In this document: piece by piece, positions 1-8,848 of the stretch
Numbering within the stretch: position 1 is the first letter of the stretch
Layout: the number at the start of each line of letters is the position of its first letter
Origin: Betaproteobacteria bacterium
GTDB taxonomy: Bacteria; Pseudomonadota; Gammaproteobacteria; Burkholderiales; Eutrophovitaceae
DNA length: 34,395 nt
Reading direction: 5' to 3'
NCBI GenBank assembly: GCA_020346185.1
Contig: CP070775.1
Coordinates: 2,296,783-2,331,177 of the forward strand
Notes under the pieces: model-generated
Database searches by the model: none
What the model was told of the DNA's origin: nothing
What the model saw: the letters and a program-made list of their open reading frames with translations, nothing else
Program-made: the position numbers and the translations under genes

Positions 1-2
1 GT

Positions 3-1184
3 ATCGCGATCGAGGGGACGAGCGACGATGATGTGCTGGGTGGTACCACCTTGTCAGACCGTATCTATGGTTTCGACGGAGACGACGTGCTCAACGGGGG
101 CGAAGGCCGCGATCACATGGCCGGTGGCAAGGGTGACGATACTTATTTCGTCGGCGACAGCCATGGCTCGGGTGGCCGGAGAGCATGGTTTGTTGGCGCC
201 GAGTTGGATACTGTCGTCGAACTTTCCGACGAAGGCTGGGATTCGGTTTTCGTGACCACTAGCTACACGCTGCCTGATCACGTTGAATCGTTGACCCTCG
301 CCGGGAGCAGCGCCGCGGACGGGACCGGCAATGCACTAAACAACGTCATCATGGGCAACGGGCGTGGAAATGTGCTGTCTGGACTCGAAGGTGATGATTT
401 TCTCAGTGGCGGCGACGGAGTGGATCTGTTGCGCGGCGGAAGGGGCGTAGATATCCTGCAGGGTGGCGACAGTGCCGACTTTCTTCGAGATGCCAATGGA
501 ATAGGGCTGTTTGATGGCGGCGCTGGCGTCGACGTACTTTCTGGCAACGACGAGAACAGCGCTCTCATCGGCGGGGCAGGTGCCGACCTGATCGGAGTTG
601 GCGCGGGTCACGACATCGTGCTCTACAACCTCGGTGAAGGTGCTGACGTCATCAGCGCTACGCCAGGGCAGAGCGATACGCTCTCGCTCGGCGGCGGAAT
701 CGCCTACGACGACCTTACGCTGCGCAAGCGTGGCAGAAATCTGATTCTGAAAACCGGGAGGCACGACTCGGTTACTTTCACTGACTGGTACGCCTCGCCT
801 GAGAACCAGACCGTGGCCAATCTCCAGGTCATTGTGGAGGCGATGGCGGAGTTCAGCGCGTCCTCGACTGATCCGTTGCTCGACAAAAAGATCCACACGT
901 TTGATTTTAGAGCCATTGTTGACGCGTTTGACGAATCACGCGGTCGTCGCTCGTGGAGTCGCGAGTGGGACGTGATGGACGCCTTGCTGGATGCACACCT
1001 CGGCGCAAGCGACAACGAAGCGCTCGGTGGTGACATCGCCTACCGTTACGGGCTGAACGGATCGCTCGCGGGTATCGGCGTCACCGCCGTGCAGGACGTG
1101 TTGAACGCGCCGCAGTTTGGTTCGGCTGCGCAGACGCTACGTCCCATCGAAGAGCTGCAACAAGGCCTGACGCGTTTGAGCTGA
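3..1184 (+). CDS. RTX-type calcium-binding exoprotein, C-terminal part (5' truncated)
   Basis: The reading frame is open from the left edge, so only the C-terminal ~393 residues are present. The visible protein carries many glycine/aspartate nonapeptide repeats of the GGxGxDxLx type (for example GFDGDDVLN, GGEGRDHMA, GGDGVDLLR, GGRGVDILQ, GGAGADLIG). These form calcium-binding beta-rolls in RTX proteins. Between two repeat blocks lies the TLPDHVESLTLAG linker often seen in such proteins. After the repeats comes a segment (DDLTLRKRGRNLILKTG, then SVTFTDWY) resembling the haemolysin-type calcium-binding-related domain. The last ~130 residues are non-repetitive and probably include the uncleaved secretion signal. 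No catalytic domain is visible, so the activity (toxin, lipase, adhesin or S-layer) cannot be told. The HlyD adaptor follows 21 bases downstream, which supports type I secretion. Confidence 0.9.
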   Translation: MAIEGTSDDDVLGGTTLSDRIYGFDGDDVLNGGEGRDHMAGGKGDDTYFVGDSHGSGGRRAWFVGAELDTVVELSDEGWDSVFVTTSYTLPDHVESLTLAGSSAADGTGNALNNVIMGNGRGNVLSGLEGDDFLSGGDGVDLLRGGRGVDILQGGDSADFLRDANGIGLFDGGAGVDVLSGNDENSALIGGAGADLIGVGAGHDIVLYNLGEGADVISATPGQSDTLSLGGGIAYDDLTLRKRGRNLILKTGRHDSVTFTDWYASPENQTVANLQVIVEAMAEFSASSTDPLLDKKIHTFDFRAIVDAFDESRGRRSWSREWDVMDALLDAHLGASDNEALGGDIAYRYGLNGSLAGIGVTAVQDVLNAPQFGSAAQTLRPIEELQQGLTRLS

Positions 1185-1205
1185 GGGTGATGTGAGGAGC
1201 AAATC

Positions 1206-2558
1206 ATGACTTTGAACGAGCCGGCACGGCAACACGAACTGATAGCATTTTCACCGGCAATGCTGGCGCTGCAGTCGGATGTGCCGTCGCCGATGCCGAG
1301 AACCGTTCTATGGATACTGGTTCTGCTGGTTGGCGGCACTGTGTGTTGGGCTACGCTCGGCAAACTCGATGTCGTGTCGGTAGCAGAAGGCAAGCTCGTG
1401 CCGCAGAGCTATCTACAAGTAGCGCAACCAGCCGACGGCGGCATCGTGCGCGAGATTCTCGTCACTGAAGGGGAAGTCGTTGAAGCAGGACAGGTGCTGG
1501 CCAGGCTTGATCCGGTTTTCTCGGAAGCCGACAACCGCCAGATCCAGATTAAGCTGCAGTTGGAAACATTGCAGCTTGCGCGTATCGACGCGGAATTGAC
1601 CGGCGGTTCACTGAGACGCGGTGAGGACATCCCGACTGAGCTTTACGCCCAAGTGTTATCGCAGCTGCGCGCCAATCGGCAGGCTTATTTCGATACGATC
1701 GAGGCGGAGCGCAGCGTGAAAGCGCGCGCGGAGCAGGAATTGCGCAGCGCCATTGCGCTAGAGAACAAGTTGCGACAGACCGCACCCATCTATGAGGCGC
1801 AGGAGCAAGGCTGGAAGAAGCTCGCCGAAGAGGGCTTTGCCGGCACATTGATGGCATTGGAGCGCGAACGTCTGCGCATTGAGAACGAACAGGAGCTTCG
1901 GGCGCAAGAGCACACAATCGCCGGCCTGCGCGCCAGAATCAAGGAGGTCAATCAGCGCATGGCGCAGGTCACATCGAACTACCGGCAGAAGCTTGAATCA
2001 GAGCGGATGGAAACGCTCGCGCAATTGAAGCGGCTCGAAGAAGACTGGAACAAGCAGTCACACCGTCACAGGCTGCTCGAATTGCGCTCCCCTGATGAGG
2101 GTATCGTCAAGGAACTGGCCACACACACCGCTGGCGCAGTGGTGCAGCCCGGAACGGTGCTATTCACCATCGTTCCCCAAAAGGAGCCGCTACGCGCCGA
2201 AGTCTGGGTGTCGAACGGCGATGTTGGTTTTGTCCACGAAGGGCAGACGGTCAAGGTGAAAGTGGCCGCCTTTCCGTTTCAGAAGTACGGCATGATCGAT
2301 GGCAAGGTTGCACATCTCAGCGCAGATGCTTCCGATTTGTCTCGCACCGGTGCGCAGTCGGCCGCACCGCGTGAATCGTCACGCTACAAGGCGCTGGTGG
2401 AACTGGTCGGACAGGTAATCGAACGCGATGGAGTCGTGCACGCGCTTTCGCCGGGAATGCAAGTCAACGCGGAGATCAAGCTGGGGGAGCGCACCGTGCT
2501 CGATTACATCCTGTCGCCGGTGCAGAAGGCATTTCACCGGGCCGGTCGGGAGCGGTAA
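1206..2558 (+). CDS. HlyD-family type I secretion periplasmic adaptor
   Basis: Membrane fusion protein that would link an inner-membrane ABC exporter to a TolC-type outer-membrane channel and so export the RTX protein encoded just upstream. The 450-residue length is typical. A short cytoplasmic N-terminus is followed by one transmembrane segment at about residues 35-52 (VLWILVLLVGGTVCWATLG). Next come a lipoyl-like half-domain (GGIVREILVTEGEVVEAGQVL), a long Glu/Arg/Gln-rich coiled coil at about 110-290, the second lipoyl half (SPDEGIVKELATHTAGAVVQPG) and a C-terminal beta-barrel region. A GAGGAG ribosome site precedes the ATG. The ABC transporter and TolC partner are not in the window. They may lie left of it. 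Confidence 0.93.
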   Translation: MTLNEPARQHELIAFSPAMLALQSDVPSPMPRTVLWILVLLVGGTVCWATLGKLDVVSVAEGKLVPQSYLQVAQPADGGIVREILVTEGEVVEAGQVLARLDPVFSEADNRQIQIKLQLETLQLARIDAELTGGSLRRGEDIPTELYAQVLSQLRANRQAYFDTIEAERSVKARAEQELRSAIALENKLRQTAPIYEAQEQGWKKLAEEGFAGTLMALERERLRIENEQELRAQEHTIAGLRARIKEVNQRMAQVTSNYRQKLESERMETLAQLKRLEEDWNKQSHRHRLLELRSPDEGIVKELATHTAGAVVQPGTVLFTIVPQKEPLRAEVWVSNGDVGFVHEGQTVKVKVAAFPFQKYGMIDGKVAHLSADASDLSRTGAQSAAPRESSRYKALVELVGQVIERDGVVHALSPGMQVNAEIKLGERTVLDYILSPVQKAFHRAGRER

Positions 2559-2737
2559 GACAACGCCGACGGTAGGGCTTCAGACCCGGTTTTGGACGAT
2601 AGCGTTAAATGAAGAGCAGACTAATACAGACAGTTAATCCAACAGTTAAACCCTCTCGCAGCATAAACTCGACATTGCTTTCCTGAACGGGGCTAAGCAC
2701 GATCCGGCCAATGCAAGGCGATGACAAAGGTAAATCC

Positions 2738-3742
2738 ATGAAACCGGTAGTCTGGGGCGTGATTGGCACGGCGAAGATCGGGCGCGAGCGGGTGCTGCCC
2801 GGGATGCAAAAGAGCAAATTGCTCGAGATTCGTGCAATTGCTTCGCGCTCTGCGGCGATAGCGCGCAAGGCCGCGGAGGCGCTCGGTATCCCCAGGGCAT
2901 ACGGTTGCTACGAAGCGCTGCTCGAAGACCCCGAGATCGAGGTCGTCTATAACCCGCTGCCCAACCACTTGCACGTGCCGCTTACACTAAGGGCAGCAGA
3001 GGCCGAAAAACACGTGCTGTGCGAAAAGCCGATCGCCCTGACGGCGCAGGAAGCCGAGCTGCTGCGCGACGCGGCGCAGAACGTACTGATCAGCGAAGCG
3101 TACATGGTGCGCTTTCATCCACAATGGCTTCGCGCGCGTGAACTGGTGCGCGAGGGTCGCATCGGCCCGCTGCGCGCGGTGCAGATGTTTTTCGGCTATC
3201 ACAATCTGGATTCGGACAATATTCGAAACAAGGCGGACATCGGTGGCGGTGGGCTCTATGACATCGGCTGCTACGCAATTGTGGCGGGCAGGTTCTTCTT
3301 CGAGTCCGAACCGACGAGAGGGATCGCGCTGATCGATCGCGATCCGGATTTCAAAACTGATCGCTTCACCAGTGCACTGGTGGACTTCGGCGATGGCCGT
3401 CGGCTTGACTTCACGGTTTCCACACAAGTGGCGCCGCAACAGCGTTTACAACTATCGGGGACCAAGGGGCGCATCGAGCTGCCCATTCCGGTTAATCCAC
3501 CACAAGGCGCGACAACGCGCATCTTCGTTGACGATTGTTCGTCGCTCGGAGGCGCGGGCATCGAGACCGAAGAGATCCCCGAGAGTGACCATTTCCTGCT
3601 TCAGGGTGAGGCATTCTCGCGGGCAGTGCGCGGCGAAACAGCATTGCCCTACGGAGTGGAAGACGCCATTGCCAATATGAAAGTGATCGACGCGCTGTTC
3701 CGCTCCGAGAAGACTGGGCGGTGGGAGACGATCGGCAAGTAG
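2738..3742 (+). CDS. Gfo/Idh/MocA-family NAD(P)-dependent oxidoreductase
   Basis: Predicted cytoplasmic sugar or polyol dehydrogenase of 334 residues. The N-terminal Rossmann fold begins at once with GVIGTAKIGRERVLPGM, and the family signature CEKPIAL (the Lys is the usual catalytic/NAD-binding residue) lies about 95 residues in. The C-terminal alpha/beta domain contains GGGLYDIGCYAI, the active-site helix motif of this family. The substrate cannot be read from the sequence. The frame is open from 2711, but the ATG at 2738 has an AAAGG site 7 bases upstream and places the dinucleotide fold at the N-terminus, so it is preferred. The gene stands alone between the RTX secretion pair and a convergent membrane-protein gene. 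The 179-base gap before it holds nothing I can identify. Confidence 0.9.
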   Translation: MKPVVWGVIGTAKIGRERVLPGMQKSKLLEIRAIASRSAAIARKAAEALGIPRAYGCYEALLEDPEIEVVYNPLPNHLHVPLTLRAAEAEKHVLCEKPIALTAQEAELLRDAAQNVLISEAYMVRFHPQWLRARELVREGRIGPLRAVQMFFGYHNLDSDNIRNKADIGGGGLYDIGCYAIVAGRFFFESEPTRGIALIDRDPDFKTDRFTSALVDFGDGRRLDFTVSTQVAPQQRLQLSGTKGRIELPIPVNPPQGATTRIFVDDCSSLGGAGIETEEIPESDHFLLQGEAFSRAVRGETALPYGVEDAIANMKVIDALFRSEKTGRWETIGK

Positions 3743-3790
3743 CACGAGACGAGACTGCCGGTTGCGCTTAAAGGAAATGCGGCTTTCGTT

Positions 3791-6187
3791 TCACTTTCGA
3801 ATAATTATCGCTGCGCTTGCATACAACACGAGCGCGATCAGGATTACTGCGCTAAAACCGAACTCAATCGCGAGCACGGTAGCCATTGAGGCACTGATCA
3901 CGGAGGCAAAACCGTTGATGCCCCATGCCCATGGAATGAAGCCGGGCGCTTTGTTTGCCACTTGGGTGAGGCCGATTGGAAACGGCATGCCCATGCAGAA
4001 CGCGAGCGGCGCGATAAGGAGCACCGAAAACGCCATCTTGATGCCATCGGCAAGCCCCATGAGATGCGAAAAAAGCGGCCCAAGTAAAACGAGATATAGA
4101 AGGGCAATGGCGGCTATCCCGGCAACAGCAATGGTTACCGGTGATCGTACATATGGTTTAACTCGCTTCGTGAACCGCCCCGAGCAGGCGCTTCCGAGTC
4201 CGGCAAACACCAGGAAACCGCTGAGCACCACAGCAATAGAGTAAAGCGGGTGGCTGAGGAAGAGTATGAATTTCTGAATGAAAGCGATCTCGACAAAGAG
4301 AAAGGCGAGACCGAGCAAAAAGAAATAACTGCCCGCCCGGGTGCCGGTGCCGGCCGGCCAGGTGCGTTTGATGCGCGATAGAGGCAACAGGATGACAAGC
4401 ACGCCGGCCAGTGCGGCCTGGACAATAGTGCCGATTAGAATCAGATAACTCCATTCAATCAGGCTTTCTCCGCCGCGTTTGCGCAGCGCCATCACTTCGG
4501 GCAACGATTTCCATTTAAAGAAGTGGAAAAAATATGGTTTGTCGTCCGTTGCCGGTGCGATGTGAAACTTGTAATTCTCGATAAAGACATCCGGCCGTGG
4601 GCCGAGCAGGGCGGTAATGCCGTCGTAAAGGAAGGCTTGCTCGAGGACGTTAAAGCGGTTGGCAGCACTTGCCGGCATCGACGGATAGAAAGCCGTATCG
4701 AACGAGCGGGCGCGGGCAAACTCCTTGATGGCGTCAGTTTCACTAGCCAAGAACTCACCCTGCTTGACGAGCAGCGTGCTCGTATTCCAGCTTCGTATCA
4801 TTGCAAGGCGCCGCGCCGGCTGCGCGACATCCATCTCCCGCAGCGCTTTGAGAACAGTGGAAACAAGCTTCAGGTTGTCACGCGGCGGGAGTTTCAGCCA
4901 GCGGGTGATGGCAAGTATGCCGCCCGGTGAAATGTGTTCGAGAAATTCGTGAATCGCTTCAGCGGTGTAGAGATAGCTTTCGTTGAGCGCCTGTGTGCCC
5001 GAGCCGGAGGCGGAGAATGAATCGAGGAGGGCAACCTGGATCAGGTCGTACTGAGCGCGGCTCCGTGCCACGAAACCGCGTGCCTCGCCAGTGTGAAGCG
5101 TCACCCGAGGATCGTCATATATATGACCAGCGAAATCGGCATACGTGTTCGTAACCAGTTCCGTCATTTGTGGGTTGAGTTCGACCGCGTCGACGCGGGC
5201 CGCCTCGTTGTGTAACGCGAGCAGCACATCGGCCCCGGTACCGGCGCCCAAAATCAGTACACTGGGCGCGTCAAGCACTGCGTATGGCAGCGCAGTCGTG
5301 GTATCGCCCAGGTAGCCAAGTGCATCGAGATCGCCTTCGTAACGGGTGATGACACTCATACCGTCGCCGTCGGTGAAGACGGCGAGCTGCTCGGGCGGCT
5401 CGAAGCGGGTGTTGATACTCAGTCCCGGCGCGTGACGAAACGGGATGCTCGGGCTTCCCACTACCGTTAGAAGTCCCAATGGGCTTGATGACTCGGCTAG
5501 AACTCGGGTGTCGATTACCTCGAGGACCTGATTGAGCGATTTGTACTCAGAAATTCTCAACTCGAGCCAGTCCTGCGGCAGGCTGAACAGCAAGACGACG
5601 AAAAGTATGAGCTGGATCGCAAGAAGCGGTTTGCGCGCCGTTGACGTGAAGCCAATGGTGACGGAAGCCAGCAACGCAAGAGCTGCCAGCACGAGTAGCG
5701 CATGTTGCGGCAAAAGCAGGAAAAGCACGCCGACGATCAGGATCGCGCCGAGTCCTGCACCCAACAGGTCAAACAGGTAAATGCGGTTGATGTACGAGCG
5801 TCGGCAGGTGAAAGCAAGGCCGATGCAGCACGCGGCAAAGAAAAATGGGACGAAGTAGACGAGATAGACAATGGTGAGGTAGAGGTACTGGCGCGGATTC
5901 CAGACCACTTCCAGGGCATTGAACGGTACGCGCTGTCCGAGCGCAAAGCACGTGACCATCGCGACGCTGAAGAGCAAAGCACTGGCGCTGAAAGCGAGTT
6001 CAAATCGTGGCTCAAGCCAGCGTTTGGTGATCGCGATGAAAGTGCCACTGGCGCCGTAGCCCAACAGCGCCAGGCTGATGATCATGTAGGCAAAGTGATG
6101 CCATTGCACGATCGATAACGTGCGCATCAAGAGGATTTCGTAGGCGATCGCTGCTGCCGAGACGAGCAGCGTTGAGGCAAACAGCAT
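3791..6187 (-). CDS. Membrane-embedded spermidine/spermine synthase-like protein
   Basis: Large protein (798 residues) with a central class I SAM-binding aminopropyltransferase-like domain between two hydrophobic multi-pass regions. The N-terminal ~230 residues contain about six or seven membrane segments. The central domain has the nucleotide motif VLILGAGTGADVLLAL, the acidic VDAVELNP strand and the loop LDSFSASGSGTQALNESYLY, which occupies the place of the spermidine synthase active-site loop. Further membrane segments fill the C-terminus. Such fusions occur widely in bacteria, but few have a proven reaction, so polyamine synthesis is only a possibility. The ATG at 6187 has an AAGGTG ribosome site. 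The open frame upstream of it runs through the methyltransferase gene and is a shadow. The start lies 17 bases after the stop of that gene, so the two are probably one operon. Confidence 0.82.
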   Translation of the reverse strand: MLFASTLLVSAAAIAYEILLMRTLSIVQWHHFAYMIISLALLGYGASGTFIAITKRWLEPRFELAFSASALLFSVAMVTCFALGQRVPFNALEVVWNPRQYLYLTIVYLVYFVPFFFAACCIGLAFTCRRSYINRIYLFDLLGAGLGAILIVGVLFLLLPQHALLVLAALALLASVTIGFTSTARKPLLAIQLILFVVLLFSLPQDWLELRISEYKSLNQVLEVIDTRVLAESSSPLGLLTVVGSPSIPFRHAPGLSINTRFEPPEQLAVFTDGDGMSVITRYEGDLDALGYLGDTTTALPYAVLDAPSVLILGAGTGADVLLALHNEAARVDAVELNPQMTELVTNTYADFAGHIYDDPRVTLHTGEARGFVARSRAQYDLIQVALLDSFSASGSGTQALNESYLYTAEAIHEFLEHISPGGILAITRWLKLPPRDNLKLVSTVLKALREMDVAQPARRLAMIRSWNTSTLLVKQGEFLASETDAIKEFARARSFDTAFYPSMPASAANRFNVLEQAFLYDGITALLGPRPDVFIENYKFHIAPATDDKPYFFHFFKWKSLPEVMALRKRGGESLIEWSYLILIGTIVQAALAGVLVILLPLSRIKRTWPAGTGTRAGSYFFLLGLAFLFVEIAFIQKFILFLSHPLYSIAVVLSGFLVFAGLGSACSGRFTKRVKPYVRSPVTIAVAGIAAIALLYLVLLGPLFSHLMGLADGIKMAFSVLLIAPLAFCMGMPFPIGLTQVANKAPGFIPWAWGINGFASVISASMATVLAIEFGFSAVILIALVLYASAAIIIRK

Positions 6188-6204
6188 GTGCACCTTGGTG
6201 TTGC

Positions 6205-6921
6205 TCAGCGCCCGCGTGTCAGGGGAACGAAGCGAACTGCGCCCATTTGCCGGGTAATGAGTTCGTTGTTCCTGGTTTTCTCGATCAGCAACAATTGTTG
6301 CGTCATGAATCGTCCACCAACCGGAATGACCATGAGTCCGCCTGGCTTGAGTTGCTGCACCAGCGGCGGAGGTACGTGAGTGGCCGACGCGGTGACAACG
6401 ATGGCGTCGAAAGGCGCATGCTCCTCCCATCCGTAGTAGCCGTCACCGAGTTTGGCGGTGACATTTTTGTAGCCGAGGCGTTTCAGGCGATCGGTCGCCT
6501 CGTTGGTGAGGCCTTCAATAATCTCAATGGTGTAGACGTGTTTCACAAGTTTGGCGAGGATCGCGGCCTGGTAACCTGAACCGGTGCCGATCTCCAGGAC
6601 AACGAAGTCACGTTTGGTCTTGATGAGGTCGGTCATCAACGCAACGATGTAAGGCTGCGAAATCGTCTGGCCATAACCGATCGGCAACGGCCGATTGGCG
6701 TATGCATACGGCTTGTGGGCGCCTGAAACAAACTCATGGCGTTTGACCGTGCCCATAGCCCGCATGACTTTCGGGCTCAGCCGCCCTTCCGAATCCTCGC
6801 GGACAAGCTCGGCGAAAGAATTGATTTCCTCCACCATGTCCGCTCGTGCCTTGGCATAATCAGCTGCTTCGGCATTAAATGTAAATGCCAGGAGCAAAAC
6901 GAAATAGATTGTGTTTCTCAT
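6205..6921 (-). CDS. pcm: Protein-L-isoaspartate O-methyltransferase with signal peptide
   Basis: PCM-family enzyme that would methylate isoaspartyl residues of damaged proteins with S-adenosylmethionine. After an apparent Sec signal peptide (MRNTIYFVLLLAFTFNAEA, cleavage before AD) the protein has the PCM signatures IGYGQTISQPYIVALM and VLEIGTGSGYQAAILAKL, followed by the GDGYYGWEEHAPFDAIVVTA segment. Its total length is 238 residues. The signal peptide points to a periplasmic location. This is unusual because SAM is cytoplasmic, although exported PCM paralogues are annotated in several proteobacteria. The frame extends upstream to 7029, but the ATG at 6921 gives the signal peptide and is preferred, even though its ribosome site is weak. 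It is probably the first gene of an operon with the spermidine-synthase-like gene. Confidence 0.88.
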   Translation of the reverse strand: MRNTIYFVLLLAFTFNAEAADYAKARADMVEEINSFAELVREDSEGRLSPKVMRAMGTVKRHEFVSGAHKPYAYANRPLPIGYGQTISQPYIVALMTDLIKTKRDFVVLEIGTGSGYQAAILAKLVKHVYTIEIIEGLTNEATDRLKRLGYKNVTAKLGDGYYGWEEHAPFDAIVVTASATHVPPPLVQQLKPGGLMVIPVGGRFMTQQLLLIEKTRNNELITRQMGAVRFVPLTRGR

Positions 6922-7020
6922 GCTGTTGGATTTCGAACAAATAGTGGATCCACTCGATGGTCGTGTGCAAACCACCGCCCAATTTGTTCTAACGTTACTG
7001 CAAGTGTTACGTATTTGCAC

Positions 7021-7034
7021 TTGATGCACATCAA
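7021..7034. promoter_or_regulatory. FNR/ANR/DNR-type binding site
   Basis: The 14-base palindrome TTGATGCACATCAA is a perfect match to the consensus TTGAT-N4-ATCAA used by FNR/CRP-superfamily anaerobic regulators. Its centre is about 107 bases upstream of the minus-strand pcm start. If it acts as a class II activator site (centre near -41.5), transcription would start near position 6986. The -10 candidate there is weak. The other flanking gene ends at 7125 and reads the same way, so the methyltransferase operon is the only obvious target. Confidence 0.65.
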
Positions 7035-7124
7035 CAGATGGCGGCAGACAAGCTAGCTGAAATGATCAAAAGAAAGTTAGGGTCTGAACTGCAAGTCCGA
7101 TTGAGATGCATCTCAAGGTGTCTG

Positions 7125-7806
7125 TTACACGGTACCTGTCAGAATCAAAAACACTGGCACGGGTAATGTCGACAGTGCCATCAAAAATATGAAATACGGG
7201 AAAGGATAGGCTCGGCTCATTCCGGCGATCACGCCGATACCGCCTGCACCGCCGATAACGGCGTTGCCGGGCAGGTTGAGAATTACAGCGAGCGCCAGGT
7301 AGCGATGGCGCACCAAAAAGGCAATCCAGTTAGAAGGCGAACGCGCCGCGAGTTGGTGAATGCGTTGATCCGGCGCGGTGCGGTCCAGTCCCGCAACGAG
7401 ACTCTGCGCCCGCTCTAAATGTAGCCAACCAAAGACATTGGCGATGACGTGCGTCGGCACCAGTCGACCGAGTAGAAAGCTCAGCGCGAGCGCGAGCTGG
7501 GTGCACAGATAAACCAGTGCAATACCGCCCGGACCGAACATTAGCATCAGCGCAAGACCAATCTCAATTCCCGGGACGAACGGGACCGCCATCGCGAGCA
7601 CGTAACCGATAACGACAGCGATAATGATCAGCTCGATGATGTCGCTGTGCTGCGGCCAGATCTGCAGGTTGAGATGGGAAGCGAGCCAGCCACCAATGAA
7701 ATTCAGTGCGAGAACACCACCTACGATGGCCGCGAGTCGCCAGATTCGGCTGCGGCCAGCGCGAAAAGCGTATGGTCGTGCTATGGATGCAACGTCAGCG
7801 GCGAAC
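7125..7806 (-). CDS. VTT-domain (TVP38/TMEM64/DedA-like) membrane protein
   Basis: Multi-pass inner-membrane protein of about 226 residues. Hydrophobic segments lie near residues 22-42, 58-78, 80-110 and 120-140, with two more in the C-terminal third. The stretch AVPFVPGIEIGLALMLMFGP and the later glycine-rich GNAVIGGAGGIGVIAGM fit the two half-helix/loop elements of the VTT (SNARE-associated Golgi) family. Bacterial VTT/DedA proteins are linked to lipid scrambling, membrane potential and metal or drug tolerance. The specific role here is unknown. The ATG at 7806 follows a GGAG site and overlaps the end of the upstream gene by 12 bases, so the two are translationally coupled. The frame is open further upstream to 7898 but lies inside the previous gene there. 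Confidence 0.75.
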
Positions 7807-8304
7807 ATCGGTAGCTTCTCCGTTGAACCAGTACTCGCGCTGAATCGTCCAGAATATGCGTTCTTTCTTCCACTGATAGCGCGCATTGATAACGCCATCG
7901 CGGATCACGCCTTGCCAGGTTAGTGTGCCGTACCTTGAGCTGACGTTGACCGCGGAGAACTGAATTTCGTTCCCGTCGCGTGCAATGTTGAACGTACTTT
8001 TCTCGAATCCAATCTTCTGGCATTCGCGTGAATGGAAGGTGCCGTCGGCGAAAATCAACTCATCGTTGTGGTGAGCATCCATGCCGACCGTGCCGGTCGA
8101 GCCATTAAAGACGAGATGCGGCGTTTCGCTGATCGGATTGGAGTCAACTTCCTTTGCCGGATGTTGCGCACCTTGTCCTGCCAGCAAGCTGCCGACCCAA
8201 CCCAGACCCAGCGCGAGCGCGATGACGGTGCGGCCGTTTTTGCCTGCGCTGCACTGTGACGCTTTGCCGCTGTGTCGCTTATTTCGGGATGCGTGCTGGT
8301 TCAT
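7795..8304 (-). CDS. Small membrane-anchored or exported protein of unknown function
   Basis: I do not recognise this 169-residue protein. A basic N-terminus rich in Lys, Arg and His is followed by a single hydrophobic segment (VIALALGLGWVGSLLAG, about residues 27-43) that could be an uncleaved anchor or a signal sequence. The rest is a soluble domain with alternating strands (TPHLVFNGSTGTVGMD, NEIQFSAVNVSSRYGTLTWQG, YQWKKERIFWTIQREYWF) that suggests a small beta-sandwich. The ATG at 8304 is preceded by GGAG at 8 bases. An earlier in-frame start (8397) is possible but adds a basic, low-complexity segment. It is 111 bases downstream of the DsrE gene and overlaps the VTT gene, so it is probably part of the same minus-strand transcript. 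Confidence 0.68.
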   Translation of the reverse strand: MNQHASRNKRHSGKASQCSAGKNGRTVIALALGLGWVGSLLAGQGAQHPAKEVDSNPISETPHLVFNGSTGTVGMDAHHNDELIFADGTFHSRECQKIGFEKSTFNIARDGNEIQFSAVNVSSRYGTLTWQGVIRDGVINARYQWKKERIFWTIQREYWFNGEATDVRR

Positions 8305-8415
8305 GAACAGTGCTCCGTTGATCTGACTGCCGGTGTTCGGGGGCGATCTGACGGAATGAAGCTGCCGGATGCGTCCTGAACGACGGCCGATTGCCATAGC
8401 TGACTTCCGAGGCCC

Positions 8416-8784
8416 CTAAAACGAAAATGTCTGGCGTTCCTGAGCAGCGTCGAGCACGGCTTGTGCGCCCATCCACTCAGCGCTTGGCACCATGTTCTCG
8501 TCGGTGACACCGTGCGTCTTGCCGCAGGGCGGGCACACACCGATGCGACCGCCATTCTCGGTAAAAGATCGAAGAAGATCCTCGACTGGCGGAAAGCTTT
8601 TAGGGATGAGTCCGGTTGCGGATCCGCGCTTGCTTAGGTTCGCACCTTCGACCGTGAGCCAGAGCAGGACATCGCCACCAGCCGCGAGAGCATTGTTTGC
8701 CAGTACCAGGGGTGTTGCCACACGGTCGGGATCGCGCTCGTAGTGCGTGACGGTAAAAAGGTATTTGTTGGTCTGATTTGACAC
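8416..8784 (-). CDS. DsrE-family protein
   Basis: A 122-residue soluble protein matching the DsrE/DsrF-like fold: an N-terminal strand (KYLFTVTHYERDPDRVATPL), a helix with ANNALAAGGDVLLWLTVEGANL, and a late strand ending in GRIGVCPPCGKTHG. Family members include sulfur-trafficking proteins and small peroxiredoxin-like proteins. The CPPC pair sits where many DsrE-like proteins carry their reactive cysteine, so thiol or persulfide chemistry is plausible but unproven. Translation starts with GTG, set by an AAAGGAG site 7 bases upstream. The preceding methyltransferase ends 64 bases away on the same strand, and no separate promoter is visible, so co-transcription is likely. Confidence 0.82.
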   Translation of the reverse strand: MSNQTNKYLFTVTHYERDPDRVATPLVLANNALAAGGDVLLWLTVEGANLSKRGSATGLIPKSFPPVEDLLRSFTENGGRIGVCPPCGKTHGVTDENMVPSAEWMGAQAVLDAAQERQTFSF

Positions 8785-8848
8785 AGTGAGACTCCTTTCG
8801 ACTTTGATCAGTTGTTCGGACAGTGTGTTACAGGTGAGAGCGGTGTGG

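Noticed and set aside
4523..4930. Plus-strand ORF of 135 codons inside the membrane spermidine-synthase-like gene
   Set aside because: It lies wholly antisense to a well-supported coding region and resembles no protein.
7038..7166. 42-residue plus-strand ORF beginning MAADKLAEMIKRKLG just after the FNR box
   Set aside because: The start is only 3 bases from the FNR palindrome with no ribosome site, and the end runs into the opposite gene. The N-terminus looks protein-like, but there is no further support.
8362..8384. GGAATG and TGCGTC on the plus strand resembling the ECF promoters
   Set aside because: The span is 23 instead of 26 bases, the -35 is mismatched, and no plus-strand gene follows.
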